From assembly GCA_963920765.1 (NCBI GenBank), contig OY987247.1:6544471-6608470 (forward strand): DNA of 64,000 nt, given 5' to 3'. Source of the stretch: Ulota crispa (taxonomy: Eukaryota; Streptophyta; Bryopsida; Orthotrichales; Orthotrichaceae). Each line of letters starts with the position of its first letter. Positions within the stretch are counted from its first letter, which is position 1. Below, piece by piece: positions 10,084 to 21,548 of the stretch. Under the pieces are notes generated by a model. It saw only the letters and a list, made by a program, of their open reading frames with translations, did no database searches and had not been told where the DNA came from. A program made the translations under genes and the position numbers.

Positions 10084-11022
10084 CCCCTAAAGGCCCAATT
10101 CTCCCCCCCGGGGGACAAATGGATTTTGGGCATGGCTAAACTACTTAGTGTGATTTTCTAAAACTTTTTTTGAAGGTGGGAATGCCATGACCTATGCATG
10201 CATCTAATTTTTTCTTCATTTTGACATTTGACAAAGAAGTTATGCAAGAATTTTTGCAACCCAAGGGAGGGAGGGCAATCTAGGCAACCCGGGCAACCCA
10301 AAAAATTCTTTAAAATTTGTATTTTTAAAAAATAAAAATCTTAAATTGGTTCTTTAGATTTTTTTTTAAATTTGGGAAGCTTTGAATCAATTAATTTCAA
10401 TCAATGAGATGAAAGTTATGAGATGTTTTAGTTTGTGGGCAGTTATGGATCTTGTACTCTAAAATAAACTTTGAAGTCCTTTATTTTTCACAATTTCAAT
10501 ATTTTGGAAGAAAAAACTATACCTAAGGAAGTAGATTGTTTATTACAACATTATGAACATTAGGATTTTCATTTTTCATTTCAATGATTAAAAATCTTAA
10601 CAATTCAAGGATTTGACTCATTCTCTAGTTCTTCTTAGTTACTATTTTGTCCCATGTGTTATATAATTCCAATTGATTTGAAAGTTCTCCCACACATACC
10701 TAACTTAGTCTTCTACCTGGAAAAAATAAACCTCAACTTTGTGTAGAGCAATTTTTTTCATGTAAAAGTGGTTAAAGGCTTCTAAATTTTTTGAACAAAA
10801 CTAAAAAAAACCTTTTTTTTCACTTCAGATGTAAATATCTCCCTTCTCTTCATCTAGAATGACTAGATTTTTTTCCCACAAGTACCTTTTCTAGTCTAAG
10901 GCAAGATCCTATAGTTGGATTTGCAAAATAAGCATTATTTCCTACTTTTCTACTCATTTCCCCCAAAGTGGCAGTTTTCAGTGATTTTCTTAGAAAACAA
11001 GGCTTGGGCCTCTAGGGGTTAA
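10080..11022. mobile_element. TTAA-ended element, ~940-bp family, complete copy
   Basis: It starts TTAACCCCTAAAGGCCCAAT and ends TTGGGCCTCTAGGGGTTAA. The same ~940-bp sequence occurs in inverted orientation at 55365-56301 and in tandem at about 9164-10083. The left ~300 bp are the part duplicated head to head in the foldback elements at 4069-6299 and 5330-6063. No coding potential was seen. Confidence 0.75.
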
Positions 11023-11079
11023 ACAAACTTCAATGTAGTTATAAAAGTATCAGTTTATAATGCATCTATGTTTTGCCCT

Positions 11080-11378
11080 TACACCTTTGGACATTTAGAA
11101 CACCATACTAGGAAAATTGGGAAAAAGGGTACATTTTGGGACTTCTTAAGGTTGTAGGTGATCACCTACAACTGAGCTAAGCATTTTTATTTTTTTTTGT
11201 ATGCGTGCCTGCACTTGAGAGGAGGAATTTGCGAGGAAATATTTTTAGTGGCTCAAACTGAATCTGATACCTTCAAATCTCATTTTGGGTGACTTCTCTC
11301 AATCTAAATGACGTACAAATTGGGACCCCCGTTTTCCCAATTTACCTAATATGGTGTTTTAGGTATTTTAGGGGTTAA
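11080..11378. mobile_element. TTAA-type element, ~300 bp, left end decayed
   Basis: The right end is GGTATTTTAGGGGTTAA. The left part (ACACCATACTAGGAAAATTG) is the inverted partner of CCCAATTTACCTAATATGGT near the right end. The exact left boundary is uncertain. Confidence 0.5.
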
Positions 11379-11593
11379 ATTGAATAATTCCCACACATGC
11401 CTAATTTTGATTAAACTAGGTATCAAACTCAAAAATAAATAGGCACAATAGGCATTATGCCCAAAAAAGTTCTCGAAATCAAATAAAAAACAAATGTACT
11501 ACTTGACTTCTTGTAGTTTGCCTTCTATGAATTAGGCTCAAAATCCAAAAGGAACTAGATAAAATCTGCATTCATTTTTTGAAATACCTTTGT
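11379..11593. other. Unassigned intergenic DNA
   Basis: AT-rich sequence with no recognised feature. Confidence 0.35.
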
Positions 11594-12030
11594 TTAACCC
11601 CTGAAGGGCTCTCGGGCTTCCTGGATACTGAACCGTATTCGTATAGTACCGGTTTCCTTGATTATGGGGGGATGTGAAACAACGTTTAGTGGGTTGTTTT
11701 AGCCTCATGGATTGCAAGGTAATGGGATGCAGGGTACGCCTAATTTTTGGTTTGGGCTCAGGAACTCTACCTCAGGAACTCTACCCGACTAACAGCGGGG
11801 TGCCCTGTAATACATATTTGTACATGGATCGTATGACACAGGCAGTACTTTCCCTAACCAACACTTTTATACAATCTATTTTACAAATCAATAACTAGGT
11901 CCTAAACCATATGAGCAAGGGCCCCAACTTTCCCATGGAACCGAAACCTGGAAAATGCTGCTAAACCTCTCAAATACCACTAAAATCGCAACTTCAGGCC
12001 ACATAGGGCGTTCGGGCCCTTCAGGGTTAA
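11594..12030. mobile_element. TTAA-ended MITE, 437 bp, GC-richer interior
   Basis: It starts TTAACCCCTGAAGGGCTCTC and ends GTTCGGGCCCTTCAGGGTTAA. The interior is less AT-rich than its neighbours and holds a tandem CAGGAACTCTACC pair at about 11759-11785. It shares its right TTAA with the next element. A 74-residue ORF at 11674-11898 matches no family I know. Confidence 0.7.
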
Positions 12031-13264
12031 TTCCCAAATGCCTGAGGCACCATATTATGGTTTTGACGATATTTTGAACTTTTATAAAATCTAATTAAGT
12101 TGCTCTTTTTAGTAGATTTTATTTTTTAATTATTCTTTTTGAAATCTAGTTTTAGCATCAAAAAATCAATTTTGTAAAAAATTGATTATGAATTTTTTGA
12201 TTCAAAATTTTTGTGTAAGGGTGTCCATTGCAATCTTGACATTTTCAATGTTGAGAGCTCTTAAAAATGAACCTCAAATACACTAGACTTGGAAGAAAAA
12301 TTCACACTAAAAATTTATTTAAAAAGAATGTAGAGGAGATTTTGAGAAGCCATAAGTTGATTGGAGTTATGTATGTTATGTCCTTGAACCTCATATTTTT
12401 CATGTGACCGTTTTATTAGGCTTAACATGTGAAAAGAAGATTGAAAGACTTCAAGTCATTTTCACAGTTTTAACACCCTCTTGATCAAACATGATAATCT
12501 TCAATCCGTAAATGATACTCCCTCTATCCTAATATAAAGCTCCAAATTAGGCATAGTTCTTGTCCCACTAAAAAGTTCCATTTTGCTAATTTCAATTGTT
12601 GAGAAAGCGTTTTTCAAGTCCAATGATCTCATGGGGGCAAGTTAAGCAATTAAAGAGCATTCTTCTCCTAACAAGCTTGGCCTTGCCCATATGAGGTACC
12701 ATTGTTGCTATTCATCTTTAAATCATCAATAATGAGGAGCTAGCAACATGTACAAATATGGTACTTTTTGCATGGAATTTGGGTGCCCAAATGGCAACAT
12801 CAAAGCTGGAGATTTTGCACATATTTGGTAGATGGTATATTGATTCTAGAATGCATGTGTCATCATTACAAAAACTAAAATAATGAGGAGTTGGCAGCCT
12901 TCACAAACTATGCACAAATATGGTACTTTTTGCATGGAATTTGGGTGTTTAACTGACAACATAAAAACTTGAGATTTTACAAATATTTGGTAGGTGGAAT
13001 ATTGATTCTAGAATGCATTTGTGACTACCATAATGACTAAAAGTACAGTTAATCCCTCATGGAGAAGTTTTTTGGAGTTTTATAATGCGGCAGAGGAAGT
13101 ATTGTTTTATTTCTTTTCCTATGTGATCTCTAACATATGTAGTTTGATTTTGTATGGTTACAATTTTATAAAAACTAACACAACTTACCAAAAGTTTGAC
13201 TTTTTGTTCAATTTAGAACAAATTTCTAGAAGCTCAAAAAGTGCCTTGGGTATTTAGGGGTTAA
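12027..13264. mobile_element. TTAA-ended element, ~655-bp family, copy 2, split by a Stowaway-like MITE
   Basis: It starts TTAATTCCCAAATGCCTGAG and ends GTGCCTTGGGTATTTAGGGG + TTAA. Both halves align with 7292-7946. The extra length is the insertion at 12516-13101. Confidence 0.75.
12516..13101. mobile_element. Stowaway-like MITE, copy 1 (nested)
   Basis: It starts TA|CTCCCTCTATCCTAATATAA and ends GCGGCAGAGGAAG|TA. The interrupted family member at 7292-7946 provides the empty site. The whole element aligns with 16883-17466, with conserved blocks such as TTTTTGCATGGAATTTGGGT that are themselves duplicated inside it. TA duplication plus CTCCCTC termini fit Stowaway (Tc1/mariner) MITEs. Confidence 0.8.
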
Positions 13265-13698
13265 AAGACTTGGTCATGAAGTTGAAACTTGAAGTATTAT
13301 GTGCTAAGTTCCCAAGGCTTCAATATAAGTACAAATGCCATATATTGGTTCAAGTAGAAATATTTACACAAGAACAATTTCTAGAATATTAAGCATCAAG
13401 AAAATGGAACTTTATTCCAAAATTTAAGTTTATCAACAAAAAAAAAATCTCATTTCAAGAAGCAAGTTCCAACATATTTTTTTTGTAAGAACGATAGTGT
13501 CTATGTTGAGTTAGAATAGGGGGTATTTTTAATTTGATAATCAGCAATCGTTGGCCAAGGTTTCAAACTCATTTTATTTTGGGTCTCTAGTTTATACTTT
13601 GTAACTGACGCTTATAATGGTAGATAAATGAATTTTAACCAAAATACGAGTGCAAGGGGCCAAAAGAGTCACCTCCCTTATTGTCCACAATCTAAAGC
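13265..13698. other. Unassigned AT-rich intergenic DNA
   Basis: No recognised feature. Confidence 0.35.
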
Positions 13699-14107
13699 TA
13701 AGGTAGCAACACGCCAACACCCATAAGCGTCAAATATTTTGGAGTAGGAAAATCAAATGATGAACTTTGAAAAAAAACTGTCAACTTAGAAGACAAAACC
13801 AAAAATATTGGCATTAACTTTAAAGTTTCAATTAAGAGCATTTGTTCACAAAGATTTCTCATAAATCCAAAATCATTAAAAATGTATAGTTGTATGTAGA
13901 AGTTGCTAAAATAACGCTTATTGAAGTCGTTAGTGTGCTTTTATGGGCTCATAATCCTAATTTGAGGAGTTCTTGAATAGTGAGATTGACCACTCAAAAC
14001 AATCACCCATACCACCACTTTGTCACTCATAACCAATTTTTTTGGTGTTTTTAAATTACTAACATAGAATCTCACTAGTACTCACATAGAGGAGTGTTGC
14101 TACCTTA
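13699..14107. mobile_element. AGGTAG-family MITE (TA target), copy 3
   Basis: It starts TA|AGGTAGCAACACGCC and ends GAGTGTTGCTACCT|TA. In complement, its interior matches 4138-4664 (TTGGTTATGAGTG, CTCACTATTCAAGAAC). Confidence 0.7.
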
Positions 14108-14809
14108 TATTTTTCTCCCCTTTTTGCCTACAACATGCTTTTTCTTTTCTTTTTAGAACTTATAATAACTCTCATTTTAAACTGCATAGTGGATTTTTTA
14201 TCAAAATTTACAATGATTTTCTTTTAAATTATATGGAAGAAAAGTCTGATTCTCTGAAGAACTAAATTTCATGCAAAATTCAAAGTGACAAGAATGGGCG
14301 ATTCTACCTTACAAGCAAACAACAAATGCCTCCAAGAGTACCTTGATATGTTGGTACCCGGAGGATGATTGGAAAGAATAATCAAATAAGAATAACTTGC
14401 CAGGTCTATACTTACATTCCTTACATTCCTTCTATTGGTTTTCTATTTTGTTTTCAAATCTTCATTTAGAGATTTTCAAACTTACATTTTTATTTTTATT
14501 TTTATTTTCGTATGTCTCATAGACTCACACCCAGCGTTTAATTTCTTGGCCAAATTTCGCCCAAAACTTATCTAAAAAGTGAGACGGCTACCATACCAAT
14601 ACATTAAGAAATTTCACTATAATACTGGATGAAATCACCACATCCCTCCTTGCGTTGGAACCTAGTTCGCTGTATTTTGGATGAAAGTAGCTTAATTAGT
14701 AATTTTTGGATAAACTTCTGCTAATCATTCATTTGTTCCAATTTAGTTAAATTTTCCTTACCTGCCTGCACCCAGGGTGTAGATTGCTCTACCTTGGCAA
14801 AAACAAAAA
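14108..14809. other. Unassigned AT-rich DNA with stray AGGTAG-type ends
   Basis: GGGCGATTCTACCTTA at about 14295-14311 and GATTGCTCTACCTTGG at about 14782-14797 resemble right ends of the AGGTAG family, but no matching left ends could be paired. Confidence 0.35.
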
Positions 14810-15731
14810 TTAACCCCTAAAGGACCATGGCATTTATTTTGTCAAAAGACACTCAAAACTGCCACCTCTATGGCAAAGAGTAAAAAAGTTTGAAATTAGG
14901 CATTTTGCATATTTGACCGTAGAATCTTGTGCTAGACTACTATAAGAATGTGTCATACAAAATTCATGAACTTTGACCGCACATATTGAAAGATATATGC
15001 ATTTAAAGTGTAAAAAAAAAAATTTTTGCACCTTGCTTGACTAGATTTTTTAACTTTGAAAATTTTTAACTTAAAATGTTTGCACCACAGAGTTTGGAAT
15101 TCTATTTTTGCATGGTGGGAAATTGAGTTGGGAATCTAGGGAAAAAAAATAACAAAAAATAATTAACTTTCATTCTTTAAAAAAAAATTAGGCAGAAGAA
15201 GGTTTGAGATTGAACAATAACTTAAATTGCTAATAACCTTGCAATGGAATTGAAATGCAATAATCACAATGGTGAGATTGCTCTAGAAAGCAAACTTCAC
15301 CCTCTCCAACAATTTTTTTTGGAAAAATGTTAAACATGCATTCAAAAATGAAGTTTATAAGTTATTTTTTCAAGAAGATGCTTGAGTTGCCCAAAAAACA
15401 AGATTGTCCATAACTTTCTCATAACAAATCCAAATGAAATGAATCAAAGCTTTAGATGTAAATAAAGATATAATCTGTAAGATTTTTTTTATTTTTTTTT
15501 CAAGTATTTATACAAATTTTTTTTGCTGCCCCTAGTCCCAAATTTGTGCTTATTTGGGCATAACTTTTGCTCCTTGACATCAATTAGAATAAAAATTATA
15601 TTCCCCAAAAACTAATGTGTTTTTCTATCTTCAAAAAAAGTTTCAAAAAGTTAAGAAAAAAATTGAGACCATAGATACCTATCCAAAATCCCATTTGTCC
15701 CCTGTAGAGACAATGGTCCTTTAGGGGTTAA
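14810..15731. mobile_element. TTAA-ended element, ~910-bp family, copy 1
   Basis: It starts TTAACCCCTAAAGGACCATG and ends AATGGTCCTTTAGGGGTTAA. Its reverse complement aligns with 24846-25755 over the full length (for example GGGCATAACTTTTGCTCC versus GCAAAAGTTATGCC). Confidence 0.75.
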
Positions 15732-15818
15732 ACCCTGCTCGTACCCCTGGCCGGGCTGGCCACCATATTACACACTACTATACCATACACGTTTATCATG
15801 ATGGGCCTCCAGGGGTTT
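15728..15818. mobile_element. Probable short TTAA-ended element, right end decayed
   Basis: It starts TTAAACCCTGCTCGTACCCC at the shared TTAA and ends GGGCCTCCAGGGGTT. GC-rich content and length resemble 21469-21548 and 31935-32040. This is an inference from the termini only. Confidence 0.4.
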
Positions 15819-16882
15819 TCATGTTTTTTAATTTTTTTCCCTCATTTTTTTGATGAGGAGGACAAGAGATTCAAACCACTCTCCATTATTGCTTGTTTCC
15901 AAAAGTTTGGAGCAAGAAGCAACATGATGTTGCTACAAAAGGGCAGGATAAATATGTCAGTGCCCATGTTTGTATTGTCCCAAAAACAAAACAAAATACA
16001 AACAAAAGAAAACAAAAAATAAAAACAAAATAGGCATTTTCAGAACACGTGGATATGTTATTCTCTAAGAAGCTTGGTTTGTACCCATTCATCATCATGG
16101 CCCGAAAGGCACTATTTCTTTTTTAAAAGATGACAAGAAGGGGCCACAACACTCTAAGGCACCAATGATTAGGGAGATCCTAGGAACTCAATATAATGTC
16201 ATAGCAAAAAATATGGTTAAGACTTGATAAATACTAGCAAGATTTTCAAAAAACGTCCGATCAGCAGAACATTTAGTAGCACTACTGTGAGTTGCCTTGG
16301 AGGGTGTGGAATATTTCACACCATTCCATCCATAGGATGGAATGGTTGGATGAAATAGTATGCAATATTCCACCTCCATCTTTAGCTATGGGGACACTTG
16401 GTTGAATTTGTCAAAGAGTTTATGAAAAAGAGGCTCACTTCAATGCACATAGGTCAATGTGCGGGGCCTGCCATGTCAGAAAGAAAAAAGAACAAAGATT
16501 ATTATTATTATTATTGGTTTGATTTGTTTGCCAAGATGAAGAGAGGGAAAGGCAGCCTCTCTTCAGGCTACTGATGTTATGAGAGTACAAACATAGACGA
16601 TTTCCAATGCTTGAATGAGAAAAATCACGTGAAGATTTGAAACTGCCGGATAAAACCAACTAATTTTTTATTTTTAAACAAATTATAATAGTATATAGTA
16701 TATACATATAAGAAACCTCTAGTGCGAGCAAATGAAAAACTAAATGAAGATAACGTCGGATTTTGGTTTTGAAGCTCAAAATTTCCCCTTACACTAAATG
16801 ACACCTAATTCCTACTTTTAAGTGTGGAGCATGTTTTTTTCTATTTTGAGTGAGCTCTAGATTTGTGAGGATTCTTGTTAGC
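15819..16882. other. AT-rich intergenic DNA with an imperfect hairpin
   Basis: An imperfect inverted repeat centred near 16340 pairs GTGGAATATTTCACACCATT with a diverged right arm ending ATATTCCACC (about 16307-16375). A short (TTA)n lies near 16498-16515. Overlapping ORFs on both strands are not convincing. Confidence 0.45.
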
Positions 16883-17466
16883 TACTCCTCTGACCCAATA
16901 TAAAGCTCCAAATTAGGTATAGTTCTTGTCCTACTAAAAAGCTCCTTTTGGCTAATTTCAATTGTTGAGAAAGCATTTGTCATGTCCAATGATTTCATGG
17001 GGGTAAGTTAAGCAATTCAAGAGCATTTGTCTATTAACAAGCTTGGCCTTGCCCATATGAGGTACCATGTTGCTACTCATTTTTAAATCATCAATAATGA
17101 GGAGCTAGCAACATGTACAAGTATGGGACTTTTTGCATGGAATTTGGGTGCCCAAACGACAACATCAAAGTTAGAGATTTTGCATACATTTGGTAGATGG
17201 CATATTAATTCTAGAATGCATGTGTCATTATTACAAAAACTAAAATAATGAGGAGTTGGCAGCCTTCACAAACTATGAACATATATGGTACTTTTTGCAT
17301 GGAATTTGGGTGTCTAAATGGCAACATAAAAACTTGAGATTTTGCAGATATTTGGTAGGTGGAATATTAATTCTAGAATGCATTTGTGACTACCATAATG
17401 ACTAAAAATATAGTTAATCCCTTGTGGAGAAGTTTTTTGGAGCTTTATAATGGGACAAAGGGAGTA
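16883..17466. mobile_element. Stowaway-like MITE, copy 2
   Basis: It starts TA|CTCCTCTGACCCAATATAAA and ends TAATGGGACAAAGGGAG|TA. It is nearly collinear with 12516-13101, so the family is ~585 bp long with TIRs ending in GGAGCTTTATA. Confidence 0.8.
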
Positions 17467-17852
17467 ATTGGTAACAAAAGACACAATGCAATGAAACTTT
17501 TATTTGGATAATGGTATGTCAAATTTCATGATTTATTGCATTTAGGTCGCCCTTCATTAATCCCTTGACACTTTACACTACACAAATACCTACTGATAGT
17601 ACAATAATTTTCATCAATAATTATTGCACAATTTTTTACAAAAACAAGGATTTGGCAAAAACAATGAAGCTACAAGAAAATAAACTAGCTTTGTCCAAAT
17701 TGTAAACTATGTGAAATCCTACTATCTACAAAGTTGCATGTGTCTCCAAGTGGCCAAGCAATTGGTCATGAGGTAACTCTATAGGATAAAGCAACTTAAT
17801 TGTCATGGCAACCCAAATGCACTATTTAGTATAGGAAATAGTCAATAAGAAC
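17467..17852. other. Unassigned AT-rich intergenic DNA
   Basis: No recognised feature. Confidence 0.35.
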
Positions 17853-17855
17853 TAA

Positions 17856-18069
17856 CACTAGAAGAAAAACAAGGATAAACAACTACCACAAATCACAACG
17901 ACTAGGTCACCAGAATTGCCTTGCAACTACACAAACAACTGCACAACAATTGCACAACTACAATCTAGTCGTGCAGTTGTTGTGCAATTGTTTATGCAGT
18001 TGCAAGGCAATTCTGGTGACCTAGTTGTTGTGATTGTTTCAGTCATTTATTCTTGTTTTTCTTCTAGTG
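17856..18069. mobile_element. CACTA-like foldback MITE with TAA duplication
   Basis: The arms CACTAGAAGAAAAACAAGG ... CTTGTTTTTCTTCTAGTG enclose a 214-bp palindromic element, including CAGAATTGCCTTGCAACT and its mirror. TAA (17853-17855 and 18070-18072) flanks both sides. A CACTA terminus plus a 3-bp duplication fits CMC/EnSpm-type MITEs. A decayed relative lies at 31002-31134. Confidence 0.7.
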
Positions 18070-18215
18070 TAACATTGAAACTCTCAAGATTCTAATATAA
18101 TGTACAACTGTTGATACAAAGATTACCAACAATAAGAACATGCATAGAAGGTCTCTAGAGGAACTCACAATTAGTTATACTGAAGATATGGTAAAAAGAA
18201 GAGAGAGTGTTTTTC

Positions 18216-18990
18216 TTAACCCCTAAGCGTCTTGCTAAGAAAATTTAGCATACCTCCAATATGGAACCTTCAACACATTCCCTCAATTTTTAAAAAGTTG
18301 AACAAGTATTCACACAATCCAAACTAGTCATTCTATACCCAACTATAAATCAAAAGTTTAAGAATAGTTTGATTTCAAATCCAAGTAAATTTGCAAAATC
18401 CCCATCGTTGAGAATCTCATATTTGTTGATTTGGGTAGCAATGCACAATATGGATTTTGGACTTTGATGTGAGTTTTTCCCAATTTTTTTTTCCTAATGG
18501 TTGATCTCATGAGACCATATCTAGTTGTGCTTGGTGGAAAAAAAAACTCCTCAAATGGGAAAAATTTCCAAAACTTATGGTCATTCAAAGTAAGTGGATT
18601 TAGCTGGCTCACTACTTTAGAGTTACAAAATCCCCACCCAATCAAGAGAAAATAAAGTGACACATCACCAACCTTCTCCCCTATACATGGAAGTGTGGGC
18701 TTTCAACCCATCCCATCCAAAATTCCTCCATCCACAATGCAATGTACAATGGCTATGTACACTCCTACTAATAGTTTCAATATTAAAAATAGTAAATTCA
18801 AATGTTTGGGTGCAAAATCTAGAGGCTTCAAGAAACAACAAGCCAATCCAAAAGTTTTGTTGGACTTTTAGCTCCATTTGGACTTGAGTGGCAGACCAAA
18901 ACTTGAGCATGCAATGCATTTCTTGTCTACTTTTACACATAGAAGAACCCTATTTGGCCATATTGGGCTCTTTGGTCCTTTAGGGGTTAA
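18216..18990. mobile_element. Probable TTAA-ended element, 775 bp
   Basis: It starts TTAACCCCTAAGCGTCTTGC and ends TTTGGTCCTTTAGGGGTTAA. The two ends share only the outer ~12 bp, so it may instead be halves of two elements. The right 305 bp (18686-18990) are repeated in inverted orientation at 19145-19449. Confidence 0.5.
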
Positions 18991-19449
18991 CTACCTAGTT
19001 CTATTGATAACTTGCTAGCAATCAAATGGATAACTGAAAGTGTTATTACCAATAAGTAGAATGCATATGTTACTATTAGTTAGAGTTTAGGTCATCACTT
19101 ATAGGTTAACCTAAATACCAAATCCTCTATTATAAAGATGCCTCTTAACCCCTAAAGAACCAAAGAGCCCAATATGGCCAAATAGGGTTCTTCTATGTGT
19201 AAAAGTAGACAAGAAATGCATTGCATGCTCAAGTTTTGGTCTGCCACTCAAGTCCAAATGGAGCTAAAAGTCCAACAAAACTTTTGGATTGGCTTGTTGT
19301 TTCTTGAAGCCTCTAGATTTTGCACCCAAACATTTGAATTTACTATTTTTAATATTGAAACTATTAGTAGGAGTGTACATAGCCATTGTACATTGCATTG
19401 TGGATGGAGGAATTTTGGATGGGATGGGTTGAAAGCCCACACTTCCATG
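18686..19449. repeat. Large inverted repeat, 305-bp arms, cut by the assembly gap
   Basis: Arms 18686-18990 and 19145-19449 are almost exact reverse complements (GGTCCTTT versus AAAGAACC is a visible difference). The 154-bp spacer lies between two TTAA tetranucleotides (18987-18990, 19145-19148). The right arm stops at the first N, so its true length is unknown. ORFs on each arm are translations of the same DNA and are not independent genes. Confidence 0.85.
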
Positions 19450-19649
19450 NNNNNNNNNNNNNNNNNNNNNNNNNNNNNNNNNNNNNNNNNNNNNNNNNNN
19501 NNNNNNNNNNNNNNNNNNNNNNNNNNNNNNNNNNNNNNNNNNNNNNNNNNNNNNNNNNNNNNNNNNNNNNNNNNNNNNNNNNNNNNNNNNNNNNNNNNNN
19601 NNNNNNNNNNNNNNNNNNNNNNNNNNNNNNNNNNNNNNNNNNNNNNNNN
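19450..19649. other. Assembly gap (200 N)
   Basis: A run of exactly 200 N, probably a fixed-size scaffold placeholder. It separates two inverted repeats, each of which ends at the gap. Reading frames crossing it are meaningless. Confidence 0.98.
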
Positions 19650-20310
19650 AATCCTCATGCAATCTTGATCAAGCATACCAAATTTCAATTACTAAACCCA
19701 AGATCCTATTTTTGGTAAATGGTTTTGTGTCAAAATCATGGTTTTACAAGAAAGTTGATTAATAAATAGTGGTGATGATTTTTTGAGATTTGATTGCATG
19801 GATATGTAGGAGATATCCATACGCACATCTTCCTTTCAAACAAACATTTTCAAAAAAATTCAATATTCCTTCTATACAGATTTTAATGTCAAAGTGATTA
19901 TGACCAAATTTAGTGAAATACATATTTCTTCATGGAAATTATTTTTTATTTTTTGACTCATACATTGTGATTAAGTTTGTACCTTTAAACACAATGATAT
20001 GTTTTTTTTGCCAAAAACTAATTTCCATGAAGAAATATGTATTTCACTAAATTTGGTCATAATCACTTTGACATTAAAATCTGTATAGAAGGAATATTGA
20101 ATTTTTTTGAAAATGTTTGTTTGAAAGGAAGATGTGCGTATGGATATCTCCTACATATCCATGCAATCAAATCTCAAAAAATCATCACCACTATTTATTA
20201 ATCAACTTTCTTGTAAAACCATGATTTTGACACAAAACCATTTACCAAAAATAGGATCTTGGGTTTAGTAACTGAAATTTGGTATGCTTGATCAAGATTG
20301 CATGAGGATT
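19650..20310. repeat. Large inverted repeat, 291-bp arms, starting at the gap edge
   Basis: Arms 19650-19940 and 20020-20310 are reverse complements with a 79-bp spacer. The left arm begins at the first base after the gap (AATCCTCATGCAATCTTG), and its mirror ends CATGAGGATT at 20310. It may be a foldback transposon or a contig-end artefact. Confidence 0.85.
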
Positions 20311-20534
20311 GCATATTAAAAATGTGAGAATGAAATGTGAGTTATATTCTTTGTTATACATAGTTATATATACTTCTTTGGATGCCATAAAAGGATGTTG
20401 TGTACTCTTTCTTTTGGGTACTGTACAATGCTCTCTAGTGAAGGTTATTGCCATCTATTACCATTTAGTACGTCATAGAATAAAATTGGTATCAATTGGC
20501 ATTTTATTATCTTGCCTTTTTTTATATATGATTC

Positions 20535-20735
20535 CTATCAGCAATCTCAGTCAAGGATATCAAATTTCAATCTAAAAAAATCAAATCCAATTTTTGATGA
20601 TTTTTTTGTACGATAATCGTGGGTTTCACAAGAAAACTAATTGGAAATATTGATGATAAAATTTTGAATTTGATTATAACGATAAGTAGGAAACATTCAT
20701 ACGCACATCTTTCATGCTAAAATAAATTCCCTTAA
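20535..20735. repeat. Diverged direct copy of the 19650-19940 arm
   Basis: Blocks such as ATATCAAATTTCAATCTAAA and CATTCATACGCACATCTTTC align with the left arm (ATACCAAATTTCAATTACTA; CCATACGCACATCTTCC). This shows the arm belongs to a real older repeat family, even if the palindrome itself is an artefact. Confidence 0.6.
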
Positions 20736-21468
20736 GTAACAAAAATAAGATCTAAATATAACAAAAGAACACAATGTGACAATCAACAATCTATGCACTT
20801 TTGTTTCTTTTTCCATCTATGCACTAAAACCTTATACAAAAACCATGAAACATTCAAACCAATCATATAGTTGAAAGAAAAACAAAAGTGATTTCTATGT
20901 ATACATGGATGTACTTCACCCATTTCATGCAACCTGTACAAAAGCAAACGTTTGAAAATATTCATTGCCCACTATGTGGACGCTAGCACTCCCATGGGCT
21001 AAGTAATTAAGTGAAGCGAAAGTATCAAAAATGCCTTATATTACTTGAAATATAAAAAATACTCTTGGTTTAGTGTAAGAATATTAACTATACCTCTATT
21101 TTCTGTGGGAAAAACATAAAAACTTCTATGCTCCTTGTTATTACAAATTTTTGTAATTATTAGGATGACAATGAAAATTGTAAAAACTAGATGCAAGTCA
21201 AATGCAAGTTAATTCTAGATTGGAAATAAACTCTTTGAGCCTTATAAAGGATTTTGGCATGGAACTCAATTGTGTCCAAAGGCATTGCATGGCCTGCATT
21301 GAACAACAACTTTTCTCTACCAATGTCTTTGATATTTACAAAAGCATTATGTTTTTCTCAAAGATTTAAAAAATTTACACAAAAGCAACGGTGCTTTTGA
21401 TATTTCAAATATTTCATGGATGTTTTGGATATTTTGAAATAATTGAGGAGCGTGTTTTATAATTTCCC
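20736..21468. other. Unassigned AT-rich intergenic DNA
   Basis: No recognised feature. Confidence 0.35.
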
Positions 21469-21548
21469 TTAACCCTTGAATGCTCCAGAGGACTAAAAGC
21501 GTCCTCGATTCAGTGCTTTTTTGAAAACCCTGGGCGTTCAGGGGTTAA
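21469..21548. mobile_element. Minimal TTAA-ended element, 80 bp
   Basis: It starts TTAACCCTTGAATGCTCC and ends CTGGGCGTTCAGGGGTTAA, with little between the termini (AAAGCGTCCTCGATTCAGTG). With 31935-32040 and 56298-56384 it marks the smallest size class. Confidence 0.65.

Noticed and set aside
19195..19718. ORFs of 110-157 codons crossing the N run
   Set aside because: They span an assembly gap; the frames are not real.
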